Positions 17,897 through 25,836 of a stretch of 54,224 nucleotides of DNA are shown here, in pieces; the stretch's first letter is position 1, and each line of letters starts with the position of its first letter. Source of the stretch: CAVQGZ01 sp964356295 (GTDB taxonomy: Bacteria; Actinomycetota; Actinomycetes; Jiangellales; Jiangellaceae); NCBI GenBank assembly GCA_964356295.1, contig CAYHHE010000005.1, positions 1-54,224 of the forward strand, read 5' to 3'. The translations under genes and the position numbers were made by a program. The notes under the pieces were generated by a model. It was not told where the DNA came from and did not search any database. It worked only from the letters and a program-made list of their open reading frames with translations.

Positions 17897-18282
17897 GGCA
17901 GCAGCAGGTCTACCGGGTGCGGCGGGAGGACCTGGTGCGCTACGCCGGCGCCTCCGGGGACTTCAACCCGATCCACTACAGCGACCGGGTGGCTGCGCAG
18001 ATGGGCCTGCCCGGCGTCATCGCCCACGGCATGCTCACGATGGCGCTGGCCGCGCGAGCGGTGTCTGACTGGGCGGGTGGCCCGGACCGGGTGGTGGACC
18101 TCTCCGTGCGGTTCACCTCGATGGTCCGGGTCCCCGACGACGACGAGGGCGTGGAGGTCGTGGTGAGCGGCGAGCCCGCAGAGCCGGACGAGGACGGGCT
18201 GGTACCGGTCTCGGTGACTGCCACCTGTGCCGGAGAGCACGTGCTGGGCAGGGCGCTCGCCCGGGTCCGGCGTGATGGGTGA
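17893..18282 (+). CDS. hadB: (3R)-hydroxyacyl-ACP dehydratase subunit HadB-like (MaoC family)
   Basis: This is a 129-aa MaoC-like hydratase with the catalytic hydratase 2 motif, GDFNPIHYSD (Asp and His at about residues 23 and 28), followed by GVIAHGMLTM. It forms the active site of the HadAB heterodimer. It is linked to hadA by a GTGA overlap, and its 3' end overlaps murB. Confidence 0.9.
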   Translation: MRQQQVYRVRREDLVRYAGASGDFNPIHYSDRVAAQMGLPGVIAHGMLTMALAARAVSDWAGGPDRVVDLSVRFTSMVRVPDDDEGVEVVVSGEPAEPDEDGLVPVSVTATCAGEHVLGRALARVRRDG

Positions 18283-19312
18283 GCCGCCCCTGGCAGCACT
18301 GACGACCCTGCGGGTCGGCGGTCCGGCCGACGTCCTGCTGCGGGCGGCGGCCACGGACGAGCTGGTCGCCGCCGTGGCGGAGGCCGACGACGCGGGGCGG
18401 CCGCTGCTTCTGCTCGCCGGCGGCAGCAACGTGGTGATCTGCGACGACGGCTTCCCCGGCACCGTCGTGCAGGTCGCCACCCGCGGGGTGCAGGTGCTCG
18501 CCGCCGACGTGTGCGGCGGGGTTCTGGTGCAGGTCGCGGCCGGTGAGGCGTGGGACGCGTTCGTCACGCGCGCGGTCGAGCAGGGCTGGGCGGGTGTCGA
18601 GGCCCTCGCCGGTATCCCGGGGAGCACCGGTGCCACGCCGATGCAGAACGTGGGCGCCTACGGGCAGGAGGTGGCGGCCACGATCGCCCGGGTGCGCACC
18701 TACGACCGGGCTGCGGGCCAGGTGCGGACCGTCGTCAACGAGCAGTGCCGGTTCGGCTACCGGTCGAGCGTGTTCTCCGGCATCGACCGGTTCGTGGTTC
18801 TGGACGTGACGTTCCAGCTGCGGCCGGGACGCCTGAGCGAACCGGTGCGTTACGCCGAGCTGGCCGCGGCGCTGGGGGTGCCGCTGGGCGGGCGGGCGCC
18901 GCTGCCCGATGTCCGGGACGCGGTGCTGGCTCTGCGGACCCGCAAGGGGATGGTGCTCGATCCTTCCGATCACGACACGTGGAGCACCGGCTCGTTCTTC
19001 ACCAACCCGATCGTGGACGCCAGCGCCGTCCCGTCGGGGGCGCCGAGGTGGGAGCAGCCGGACGGACGGGTCAAGACCAGCGCCGCGTGGCTGATCGAGC
19101 GCTGCGGGTTCGCGCGCGGGTTCCCCGGACCCGGCGCACCGGTCAGGCTGTCGACCAAGCACACGCTGGCGCTGACCAACCGGGGCACTGGTACCGCCGG
19201 CGACGTCGTCGCGCTCGCCCGGCAGATCCGTGACGGGGTGCGTCGGGAGTTCTCGATCACTCTCGTGCCCGAGCCGCGGCTGGTCGGGCTGTCCCTCCAC
19301 CCGACCGACTGA
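18275..19312 (+). CDS. murB: UDP-N-acetylenolpyruvoylglucosamine reductase
   Basis: This FAD enzyme (345 aa) reduces enolpyruvyl-UDP-GlcNAc to UDP-MurNAc in peptidoglycan precursor synthesis. The FAD-binding segment LLAGGSNVVICDDGFPG is at about residue 46, and the type I MurB segments GIPGSTGATPMQNVGAYGQE and GYRSSVFS follow. ATG 18275 overlaps the end of hadB by eight bases; a GTG one codon upstream is equally possible. The rpmG-hadA-hadB-murB order is conserved in actinobacteria. Confidence 0.95.
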   Translation: MGEPPLAALTTLRVGGPADVLLRAAATDELVAAVAEADDAGRPLLLLAGGSNVVICDDGFPGTVVQVATRGVQVLAADVCGGVLVQVAAGEAWDAFVTRAVEQGWAGVEALAGIPGSTGATPMQNVGAYGQEVAATIARVRTYDRAAGQVRTVVNEQCRFGYRSSVFSGIDRFVVLDVTFQLRPGRLSEPVRYAELAAALGVPLGGRAPLPDVRDAVLALRTRKGMVLDPSDHDTWSTGSFFTNPIVDASAVPSGAPRWEQPDGRVKTSAAWLIERCGFARGFPGPGAPVRLSTKHTLALTNRGTGTAGDVVALARQIRDGVRREFSITLVPEPRLVGLSLHPTD

Positions 19313-19356
19313 CCGGCGTCGGTCCCAGCCTTTGTCCCGCCAGCCCCTGCGCGCGG

Positions 19357-19405
19357 CTGTGGACAGTCCGTGACGTGTCGCTCGGATCACACCTACAGTC
19401 CACAG
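19357..19405. repeat. Inverted repeat in the tad promoter region
   Basis: CTGTGGACAGT (19357-19367) and ACAGTCCACAG (19395-19405) form an imperfect inverted repeat with 10 of 11 positions matching and a perfect 8-base core. The arms are 27 bases apart. It lies upstream of the probable tad promoter and could be an operator. It does not match the actinobacterial LexA box. Confidence 0.45.
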
Positions 19406-19423
19406 AATCACGGTGCGAGGGTA

Positions 19424-19454
19424 TTGACCGAATTGCACATATATATGACAGAAT
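19424..19454 (+). promoter_or_regulatory. Candidate promoter of the tad operon
   Basis: TTGACC at 19424-19429 is a good -35. CAGAAT at 19449-19454 is a possible -10 with a long 19-base spacer; TATATG at 19442 is too close. The stretch from about 19434 to 19455 is strikingly AT-rich for this genome. The assignment of the -10 is uncertain. Confidence 0.4.
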
Positions 19455-19502
19455 GACCTGGGGGCGTGCTCCGCTGAGGGGACGGGGCGCGCCCCCACAT
19501 CC

Positions 19503-19514
19503 GGGGGGGGGGGG
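19503..19514 (+). repeat. G12 homopolymer at the tadA ribosome binding site
   Basis: Twelve consecutive G residues end six bases before the tadA ATG, exactly where the Shine-Dalgarno sequence should be. No other run of this length was noticed in the window. Length change by slippage would alter SD spacing or pairing. Confidence 0.8.
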
Positions 19515-19520
19515 TGGCTC

Positions 19521-20762
19521 ATGAACGACGCGGTGCGCATCGTCGACGCCGAGGTCCGCAGCGTGGTCCGGGAGCGTGGGCTCGACCCGGCAGCCGACCG
19601 GGCGGCGGTCCGCAGCATCGTCGAGGCCGTCGTGGCCGCCTACGAGCAGCGCAGCCTGGTTGCCCCCCTGCCCGTGCTGGCCGACGCGGACACCGTCGTC
19701 CACGACGTCACCGACGCGGTCGCCGGGTTCGGGCCGCTGCAGCGCTACCTCGACGACCCGGACGTCGAGGAGATCTGGATCAACCGGCCCTCGAGGGTGT
19801 TCGTGGCTCGGGCCGGGCGCACCGAGCTCACCAGCACGATCCTCGGCGAGCACGAGGTGCGTGAGCTGGTCGAACGCATGCTGCGATGGTCCGGGCGTCG
19901 GCTCGACATCAGCAGCCCGTTCGTGGACGCGATGCTGCCCGACGGCAGCCGCCTGCACGTGGCGATCCCGGACGTGACCCGGGAGCACTGGGCGGTCAAC
20001 GTCCGCAAGCACGTGGTTCGGGCCGGCGACCTCGACGACCTCGTCGACCTCGCCACCCTGACACCCCGGGCTGCGCAGTTCCTGCGGGCCGGGGTCGCCG
20101 CCGGGCTGAACATCCTGGTGTCCGGGGGCACGCAGGCGGGCAAGACGACGCTGCTGAACTGCCTGCTCGGAGCCGTCCCCGCGCGCGAACGGGTGATCAC
20201 GGTCGAGGAGGTCTTCGAGCTCAAACCATCGTTGCCCGACCTTGTGGCCATGCAGACACGTCAGGCAGGGCTGGAGGGCACCGGCCAGATCACCCTTCGC
20301 CATCTGGTCACCGAAGCGCTGCGGATGCGGCCCAACCGCATCGTCGTCGGCGAGGTTCGCAGGGAGGAGGCGCTCGACCTGCTCATCGCGCTGAACTCCG
20401 GGGTCCCGGGCATGGGGACCATCCACGCCAACTCCGCACGCGAGGCCATCACCAAGGTCTGCACCCTGCCGCTGCTGGCCGGGGAGAACATCGGGTCGGG
20501 GTTCGTAGTGCCCACTGTCGCGGGGTCGATCGACCTCGTCGTACACATCGCCACCGACCTGGAGGGCAACCGGCGGGTTCGGGAGATCGTCGCCGTGCCG
20601 GGCCGGGTCGAGGGGCACGTGGTCGTGCTCGAGCCGGTCTTCGTCGCGCGGCACGGGCGGTTGGTCCGCGCGGACGGTTTCCCGCCGCACGCGGAGAGGT
20701 TCGAGGCGATCGGGGTCGACGTCGCCCGGGTGCTGGACGGTTCGCAGGACACGGCCGCCTGA
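19521..20762 (+). CDS. tadA: Tad pilus assembly ATPase (CpaF/TadA)
   Basis: This is a type II/IV secretion-type hexameric ATPase (413 aa) that powers Flp pilus assembly or a related secretion system. The N-terminal CpaF domain is followed by Walker A, GGTQAGKTT (about residue 202), and a Walker B-type VVGEVRREE (about residue 274). HIA-type histidines typical of the family appear in GTIHANS. The ATG lies six bases after the G12 tract. It is the first gene of a tightly overlapping operon with tadB, tadC and small pilin-like genes; no TadZ gene precedes it. Confidence 0.92.
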   Translation: MNDAVRIVDAEVRSVVRERGLDPAADRAAVRSIVEAVVAAYEQRSLVAPLPVLADADTVVHDVTDAVAGFGPLQRYLDDPDVEEIWINRPSRVFVARAGRTELTSTILGEHEVRELVERMLRWSGRRLDISSPFVDAMLPDGSRLHVAIPDVTREHWAVNVRKHVVRAGDLDDLVDLATLTPRAAQFLRAGVAAGLNILVSGGTQAGKTTLLNCLLGAVPARERVITVEEVFELKPSLPDLVAMQTRQAGLEGTGQITLRHLVTEALRMRPNRIVVGEVRREEALDLLIALNSGVPGMGTIHANSAREAITKVCTLPLLAGENIGSGFVVPTVAGSIDLVVHIATDLEGNRRVREIVAVPGRVEGHVVVLEPVFVARHGRLVRADGFPPHAERFEAIGVDVARVLDGSQDTAA

Positions 20763-21616
20763 TGGGGCTGCTGGTGGGCCTCGCCTTCGGCGCCGGGTGC
20801 GTGCTGCTGATGCTCGCGCTCACCAGCCAGCCGGCACAGCGCAGGGCGCCTCGCTCGGCGGGACGGCTGGCCGAACGGATCGCCGAGGCCGGGCTCGAGG
20901 GCGTGAGCCCGCGTGGGGTGGTGCTGACCGCGGTGGGCCTCGGGCTGCTCGTCGGGGCCAGCTTCCACGTGCTCACCGCCACCTGGCCGGTGTCGGCGGC
21001 CTTCGGTGTCATCGCCGCGGGCCTGCCGTTCGTCCTGGTGCGTCAGCGGGCCCTCAAGCGGCGTGCCGAGCTCCGCGAGCTGTGGCCCGACGTCGTGGAC
21101 AACCTCGCCTCCGCGGTCCGCGCCGGCATGTCCCTTCCGGACGCCCTCGGGCAGCTCGGGGTGCGCGGTCCCGAGCCGGTTCGTCGCCCGTTCATGCGCT
21201 TCTCCGAGGACTACCGCAGCAGCGGACGGTTCACCGAGAGCCTGGACGCCCTCAAGGAGCGGCTGGCCGACCCCACGGGTGACCGCATCGTGGAGTCGCT
21301 GCGCATCGCGCGGGAGGTCGGTGGGAGCGACCTGGGTCGGCTGCTGCGCACCTTGTCCGGCTTCCTCCGCGACGAGCTGCGGGTGCGGGCGGAGCTGGAG
21401 ACCCGGCAGGGGTGGGTGACCAATGCCGCCCGACTCGCCGTCGCCGGGCCGTGGATCTTGCTGGCCCTGCTCTCCCTGCGCACCACCTCGATCCAGGCCT
21501 ACCAGGAACTCCCCGGAATCGCCGTGCTCATCGTCGGAGCAGCGGTGTCGGCCCTGGCCTACCGGGTGATGGTGCGCCTGGGTCGGCTTCCCGAGGACCA
21601 GCGGGTGCTGCGGTGA
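20762..21616 (+). CDS. tadB: Tad pilus inner-membrane platform protein TadB (T2SS F domain)
   Basis: This 284-aa protein has membrane segments near the N-terminus (residues 3-20), in the first third and at the C-terminus, with a cytoplasmic type II secretion F domain between them. The domain contains ELRELWPDVVDNLASAVRAG and ends with the paired helices typical of the family. It builds the membrane platform on which TadA acts. The ATG overlaps the tadA stop by one base (TGATG). Confidence 0.88.
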   Translation: MGLLVGLAFGAGCVLLMLALTSQPAQRRAPRSAGRLAERIAEAGLEGVSPRGVVLTAVGLGLLVGASFHVLTATWPVSAAFGVIAAGLPFVLVRQRALKRRAELRELWPDVVDNLASAVRAGMSLPDALGQLGVRGPEPVRRPFMRFSEDYRSSGRFTESLDALKERLADPTGDRIVESLRIAREVGGSDLGRLLRTLSGFLRDELRVRAELETRQGWVTNAARLAVAGPWILLALLSLRTTSIQAYQELPGIAVLIVGAAVSALAYRVMVRLGRLPEDQRVLR

Positions 21617-22533
21617 GCCTCGGAGCGCTGGTCGGGACGGTGGGTGCGGTCGGGGTGTGGCTGACGGTGTCCCGGGTGGCCGTGCTCGGGCCACCGCGGC
21701 TGGCCGAGCGGCTCGCGCTGCACCTCGGGCGCCGGTCGACCGGGGACCCGCTGCTCGACGGGTCGGTCAGCGCCACGGTCGAGGGCCTGCTGCGGCCCAC
21801 CGTGGTGCGCGCGGCCGTCCACCTCGAGCGCATCGTCGGCGGCGCGTCGTCCGTTCAGCGCCGGCTGCTGCGAGCAGGGGGTCACATCGACCTGCAGGAG
21901 TTCCGGGTGCAGCAGGTGCTGTGGGGGGCGGGTTTCTTCGGCGGCGCCCTCGCCGTGAGCCTGGCCATGCTCGCGGCCGGCTCGGCGCACTCACCCGGCC
22001 TGCTCGTCGTGTTCAGCGCTGGGATGGCTGCAGCCGGCGTGCTCGCCCGTGACCAGGCGCTGTCCCACCAGTTGCGCGCCCGGGAGGCTCGGATGCTGTC
22101 CGAGCTGCCGACGGTCGCCGACCTGCTCGCGGTCAGTGTGGCTGCCGGTGAGTCGCCGTCGGCCGCCCTCGAGCGGGTCGCGCGGATCACCCGTGGCGAG
22201 CTCGGTCGGGAGCTCACCCTGGCGCTGAACGACGTGCGTGCCGGGTCCGGACTGCTCGAGGCCCTGGACGCGATGAGCCGCCGGGTGTCGGTCCCTGCCG
22301 TCTCGCGTTTCGTCGACGGCATCGCGGTGGCCGTCGAACGCGGGACGCCGCTGGCGCAGGTGCTGCGCTCCCAGGCCGCCGACGCCCGCGAGGTGCGCAA
22401 GCGCACCCTCATGGAGATCGGCGGACGCAAGGAGATCCTCATGCTGATCCCCGTGGTGTTCCTCGTGCTGCCCGTCACCGTCCTGTTCGCGCTCTACCCG
22501 GGAATCGCTCACTTCCAGGTGATCGCCCCGTGA
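21613..22533 (+). CDS. tadC: Tad pilus inner-membrane platform protein TadC (T2SS F domain)
   Basis: This is the second F-domain platform protein (306 aa), coupled to tadB by a GTGA overlap. It has an N-terminal membrane segment, two more in the middle (about residues 100-150), the conserved EARMLSELPTVADLLAVSVA stretch that opens the F domain, and a C-terminal membrane hairpin with LMLIPVVFLVLPVTVLFA. It probably forms a heteromer with TadB. Confidence 0.87.
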   Translation: MSLGALVGTVGAVGVWLTVSRVAVLGPPRLAERLALHLGRRSTGDPLLDGSVSATVEGLLRPTVVRAAVHLERIVGGASSVQRRLLRAGGHIDLQEFRVQQVLWGAGFFGGALAVSLAMLAAGSAHSPGLLVVFSAGMAAAGVLARDQALSHQLRAREARMLSELPTVADLLAVSVAAGESPSAALERVARITRGELGRELTLALNDVRAGSGLLEALDAMSRRVSVPAVSRFVDGIAVAVERGTPLAQVLRSQAADAREVRKRTLMEIGGRKEILMLIPVVFLVLPVTVLFALYPGIAHFQVIAP

Positions 22534-22586
22534 TCCACGCCGTCCGTCCTACCGCTGCCCACGACGATCCGAGAGGGGAATTGCCC

Positions 22587-22775
22587 ATGACCTACCGACC
22601 CGTGTCCGTGCTGGCACGCCTGCAGTCCCGGCTGGCCGGCCAGCGAGGTGACGTGCCCGGATGGGTGCTCATCACCATCATGACGGCCGGCATCGTCGCC
22701 GTGCTGTGGCAGTTCGCCGAGCCCTACCTGCGCGACGTGCTGGCGAGCTCGCTGGACTCCACCGTCGGGCGGTGA
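22587..22775 (+). CDS. Small membrane protein of the tad locus, Flp-pilin-like position
   Basis: This is a 62-aa protein with one hydrophobic helix containing PGWVLITIMTAGIVAVLW, preceded by a basic stretch. Its place between TadC and TadE-like genes and its size fit a Flp pilin or a minor pilin. The usual prepilin site (G followed by a glutamate at +5) is not present, since the sequence after the glycine is DVPGW. The ATG at 22587 has a good SD (GAGAGGGGAA) nine bases upstream and is preferred over a GTG at 22530 that overlaps tadC. Confidence 0.75.
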   Translation: MTYRPVSVLARLQSRLAGQRGDVPGWVLITIMTAGIVAVLWQFAEPYLRDVLASSLDSTVGR

Positions 22776-23143
22776 GCGAGCGCGGCTCCGCCGTCGTCGA
22801 GTTCACCCTGGTCAGCGTCCTGCTGGTCTCCCTCGTGCTGGGCATCGCCCAGCTGGGTCTGGCCATCCACGTGCGCAATACCCTGGTCGCCTGCGCCGCC
22901 GAGGGGGCTCGTCTGGCCGCCAACGCCGACCGGGACGTCGCCGATGGCGTCGTCCACACCCGACGGCTGATCGCCACCGCGCTGGCGCCGTCGATGGCCG
23001 GAGACGTCGCAGGAGCCCAGCTGGCGGGCCCCGCCGGGCCGGACGTCCGGATCGAGGTCACCACCACCCTGCCGCTGCTCGGCATGGCCGGGCCCAGCCG
23101 CTCGCTTCGGGTCAGCGCCCGCGCCGTCGAGGAGGCGCGGTGA
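22772..23143 (+). CDS. TadE-family pilus assembly protein
   Basis: This is a 123-aa pseudopilin-like protein. The TadE signature is at the N-terminus: ERGSAVVEF followed by a hydrophobic helix to about residue 33. The conserved glutamate needed for prepilin peptidase recognition is in VVEF. The remainder is predicted to be outside the membrane. The GTG overlaps the upstream pilin-like gene, and the stop overlaps the next gene. Confidence 0.85.
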   Translation: MSERGSAVVEFTLVSVLLVSLVLGIAQLGLAIHVRNTLVACAAEGARLAANADRDVADGVVHTRRLIATALAPSMAGDVAGAQLAGPAGPDVRIEVTTTLPLLGMAGPSRSLRVSARAVEEAR

Positions 23144-23547
23144 GCAGCGCGCAGCGGGGAAGCGCCCTGGTGGAGTTCCAGGTCCTGGCGATCCTGCTGC
23201 TGGTCCCGCTGGCGTACGTGCTGCTGGCGGCGCTGGACGTGCAGCGAACCGTCTTCGGGGCCACCCAGGCGGCCCGGGAGGCCGGCCGGGTCGCGGCCGC
23301 CCTCTCAGACGAGGCGGCCGCCCGCTACGCCGCCTCGGTGTCGCTGCAGGACCAGGGTGTCGACCCGTCGCAGGCCTCGGTGACCTTCGCCTGCTCCGGC
23401 TGCCAGGGACCGGGAGGTGAGATCACCGTCGTGGTGTCCACAGCGGTGCGTCTGCCTTTCCTGCCCGACGTGCTCGCCGACTCCGTCCGCGCCGCCATAC
23501 CGGTCACGGCGCAGCACACCGCGCCACTGGACCGCTACCGCGGATGA
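23140..23547 (+). CDS. TadE/TadF-like pilus protein
   Basis: This is a second TadE-like protein (135 aa) with QRGSALVEFQVLAILLL at its N-terminus and a single membrane helix. An AAREAGRVAA segment typical of actinobacterial TadE-like proteins follows. A CSGC pair lies at about residue 87. It is coupled to both neighbours by GTGA and ATGA overlaps. Whether it is TadE or TadF by role cannot be decided. Confidence 0.78.
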   Translation: MSSAQRGSALVEFQVLAILLLVPLAYVLLAALDVQRTVFGATQAAREAGRVAAALSDEAAARYAASVSLQDQGVDPSQASVTFACSGCQGPGGEITVVVSTAVRLPFLPDVLADSVRAAIPVTAQHTAPLDRYRG

Positions 23548-23984
23548 GAGCCCGTCCCGAGTCCGGGCAGATCACCGTGCTGGTGATCGGGTTCGCCGTC
23601 ATCCTGCTCGGCCTGGTGGCGGTCGTGGTGGACGCCTCCGAGGTCGTCCTGCTGCGTCGGTCGCTGTCCTCCTTGGCCGACGGCGCTGCCCTCGCCGCCG
23701 CGCAGAGCCTGGCCGAGGAACCCCTCTACCGGGGCGAGGTGGGCGAGGTCGTCCCCCTGGACCCGGCGCAGGCCCACCGAGCAGCCGCCGGATACCTGCA
23801 GCGCGCCGGTGCCGCGCGCCACGACGGTTTCCAGCTTCAGCAGGTGCGGGTGGACCCGCGCACCCAGCGCGTGAGCGTCGTGCTGTCCGCCCGGGCAGAC
23901 CTGCCCCTGGTCGGCAGCGTCACCGCGGCCTTCGACGGGACGCAGGTGGTGGCCAGTGCCAGCGCCCGCTCACCGATCGGCTGA
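23544..23984 (+). CDS. TadG-like (Rv3654c-type) pilus-locus protein
   Basis: This 146-aa protein starts with ESGQITVLVIGFAVILLGLV, a TadG N-terminal helix, followed by DGAALAAAQ, which is typical of this family. It is much shorter than full TadG and resembles the last small gene of actinobacterial tad loci. The ATG overlaps the upstream stop. It ends 25 bases before prfB. Confidence 0.75.
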   Translation: MRARPESGQITVLVIGFAVILLGLVAVVVDASEVVLLRRSLSSLADGAALAAAQSLAEEPLYRGEVGEVVPLDPAQAHRAAAGYLQRAGAARHDGFQLQQVRVDPRTQRVSVVLSARADLPLVGSVTAAFDGTQVVASASARSPIG

Positions 23985-23997
23985 CGCCGCGAGCACG

Positions 23998-24003
23998 TAC
24001 CCT
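23998..24003 (+). promoter_or_regulatory. -10 element for leaderless prfB
   Basis: TACCCT is followed by six bases and then the prfB ATG, so transcription should start at or next to the start codon. No SD precedes prfB. Confidence 0.65.
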
Positions 24004-24009
24004 GCGACC

Positions 24010-25137
24010 ATGGCCGAGCGTGACCTGTCCACCGAGATCGCCGCGCTGTCGCAGACTCTCGGCGGCATCGAGGGGGTCCTCGACCTCGACCGGATGCGCG
24101 CCGAGGTCGCCGACCTGGAGAAGCAGGCCTCCGACCCGGACCTGTGGAACGACCCCGCGCACGCCCAGCAGGTCACCAGCCGGCTGTCGGCGACGCAGGC
24201 CGACCTGCGCCGCCTGGAGGATCTGCGCCAGCGACTGGACGACCTCCCGGTGATGCTGGAGCTGGCCGGGGAGGCCGACGAGGTCGAGGCCGCCCAGACG
24301 GTGGCAGAGATCAACCGCGACCTCGACTCCCTCACCGCGTCGATCAACGACCTCGAGGTCCGCACGCTGCTCTCGGGCGAGTACGACGCACGTGAGGCCC
24401 TGATCAACCTGCGGGCCGGCGCCGGTGGCGTCGACGCGGCCGACTTCACCGACATGCTGCTGCGCATGTACCTGCGGTGGGCCGAGCGTCACGGATACCC
24501 GGTCGACGTCTACGACACCTCCTACGCCGAGGAGGCCGGGATCAAGTCGGCAACCTTCGTCGTCCATGCCCCCTACGCCTACGGGACGCTCAGCGTCGAG
24601 CACGGCACCCATCGGCTGGTCCGCATCAGCCCCTTCGACAACCAGGCGCGCCGCCAGACCTCCTTCGCCGAGGTCGAGGTACTCCCGGTGGTGGACAAGA
24701 CCGACCACATCGAGATCCCCGACGACGAGATCCGGGTGGACGTGTACCGCTCCTCCGGCCCGGGAGGGCAGGGGGTCAACACGACCGACTCGGCGGTGCG
24801 GATCACGCACCTGCCGACCGGCATCGTCGTGACCTGCCAGAACGAGCGGTCGCAGCTGCAGAACCGGGCCCGGGCCATGGAGGTGCTCCGGGCCAAGCTG
24901 CTCGAGCGCAAGCGCTCGGAGGAGCAGGCCCGGCTCGACGCGCTCAAGAGTGACTCCGGCGGCTCCTGGGGCAACCAGATGCGGTCCTACGTCCTGCACC
25001 CGTACCAGATGGTCAAGGACCTGCGCACCGAGCACGAGGTGGGCAACACCTCGGCGGTCTTCGACGGTGACATCGACGACTTCCTGGAGTCAGCGATCCG
25101 CTGGCGCCGCGGTTCTGCCCGTACAGTGGTCGCGTGA
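24010..25137 (+). CDS. prfB: Peptide chain release factor 2
   Basis: RF2 (375 aa) terminates translation at UGA and UAA. The stop-codon recognition tripeptide SPF is in RISPFDNQARR, and the catalytic GGQ is in GPGGQGVN at about residue 255. The frame is continuous: there is no in-frame UGA with CTTTGA-type slippery sequence near codon 25, so the autoregulatory frameshift of many bacteria is absent. ATG 24010 was chosen over an in-frame ATG at 23956 because it fits the family start and the -10 at 23998. The prfB-ftsE-ftsX-smpB order is typical of actinobacteria. Confidence 0.95.
   Translation: MAERDLSTEIAALSQTLGGIEGVLDLDRMRAEVADLEKQASDPDLWNDPAHAQQVTSRLSATQADLRRLEDLRQRLDDLPVMLELAGEADEVEAAQTVAEINRDLDSLTASINDLEVRTLLSGEYDAREALINLRAGAGGVDAADFTDMLLRMYLRWAERHGYPVDVYDTSYAEEAGIKSATFVVHAPYAYGTLSVEHGTHRLVRISPFDNQARRQTSFAEVEVLPVVDKTDHIEIPDDEIRVDVYRSSGPGGQGVNTTDSAVRITHLPTGIVVTCQNERSQLQNRARAMEVLRAKLLERKRSEEQARLDALKSDSGGSWGNQMRSYVLHPYQMVKDLRTEHEVGNTSAVFDGDIDDFLESAIRWRRGSARTVVA
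25122..25127 (+). promoter_or_regulatory. -10 element for leaderless ftsE
   Basis: TACAGT lies inside the prfB 3' end, six bases before the ftsE GTG. It could give a leaderless ftsEX transcript in addition to read-through from prfB. Confidence 0.55.
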
Positions 25138-25823
25138 TCCGCTTCGACAACGTCTCGAAGGTCTACCCGAAGACCTCGCGCGCGGCGCTGTCGGAGGTGA
25201 CCGTGGAGGTGGAGAAGGGCGAGTTCGTCTTCCTGGTGGGGGAGTCCGGGTCGGGCAAGTCCACGTTCCTGCGACTGGTCCTGCGGGAGGAGCGGCCCTC
25301 GTCCGGCTACATCCAGGTCGCGGGCAAGGACCTCTCGCGGCTGGCGCAGTGGAAGGTTCCCCAGCTGCGTCGCCAGATCGGGACCGTGTTCCAGGACTTC
25401 CGGCTGCTTCCGAACAAGACCGTCGCGGAGAACATCGCCTTCGCCCTGCAGGTGATCGGCAAGTCGCGCAAGGAGATCCGCGAGGACGTCCCCGAGGTGC
25501 TCGACCTGGTGGGGTTGGACGGCAAGGAGGACCGGATGCCGCACCAGCTCTCCGGTGGTGAGCAGCAGCGGGTGGCCATCGCCCGGGCGTTCGTGAACAA
25601 GCCGCTGATCCTGCTCGCCGACGAGCCCACCGGGAACCTCGACCCGGCGACCAGTGTGGGCATCATGAAGCTGCTGGACCGCATCAACCGCACCGGGACG
25701 ACGGTGGTGATGGCCACCCACGACCAGTCCATCGTGGACCAGATGCGCAAGAGGGTCGTCGAGCTGTCCGGCGGTGAGCTGGTGCGCGACCAGTCCCGCG
25801 GCGTCTACGGCTACGTGCGGTAG
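25134..25823 (+). CDS. ftsE: Cell division ATP-binding protein FtsE
   Basis: This is an ABC-type ATPase (229 aa) that drives FtsX to activate cell wall hydrolases at the septum. Walker A GESGSGKST is at about residue 34, the signature LSGGEQQR at about 138, and Walker B LLADEPTGNLD follows, with the switch histidine in MATHD. The GTG overlaps the prfB stop. Confidence 0.95.
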   Translation: MIRFDNVSKVYPKTSRAALSEVTVEVEKGEFVFLVGESGSGKSTFLRLVLREERPSSGYIQVAGKDLSRLAQWKVPQLRRQIGTVFQDFRLLPNKTVAENIAFALQVIGKSRKEIREDVPEVLDLVGLDGKEDRMPHQLSGGEQQRVAIARAFVNKPLILLADEPTGNLDPATSVGIMKLLDRINRTGTTVVMATHDQSIVDQMRKRVVELSGGELVRDQSRGVYGYVR

Positions 25824-25836
25824 GGAGCGACACCGG

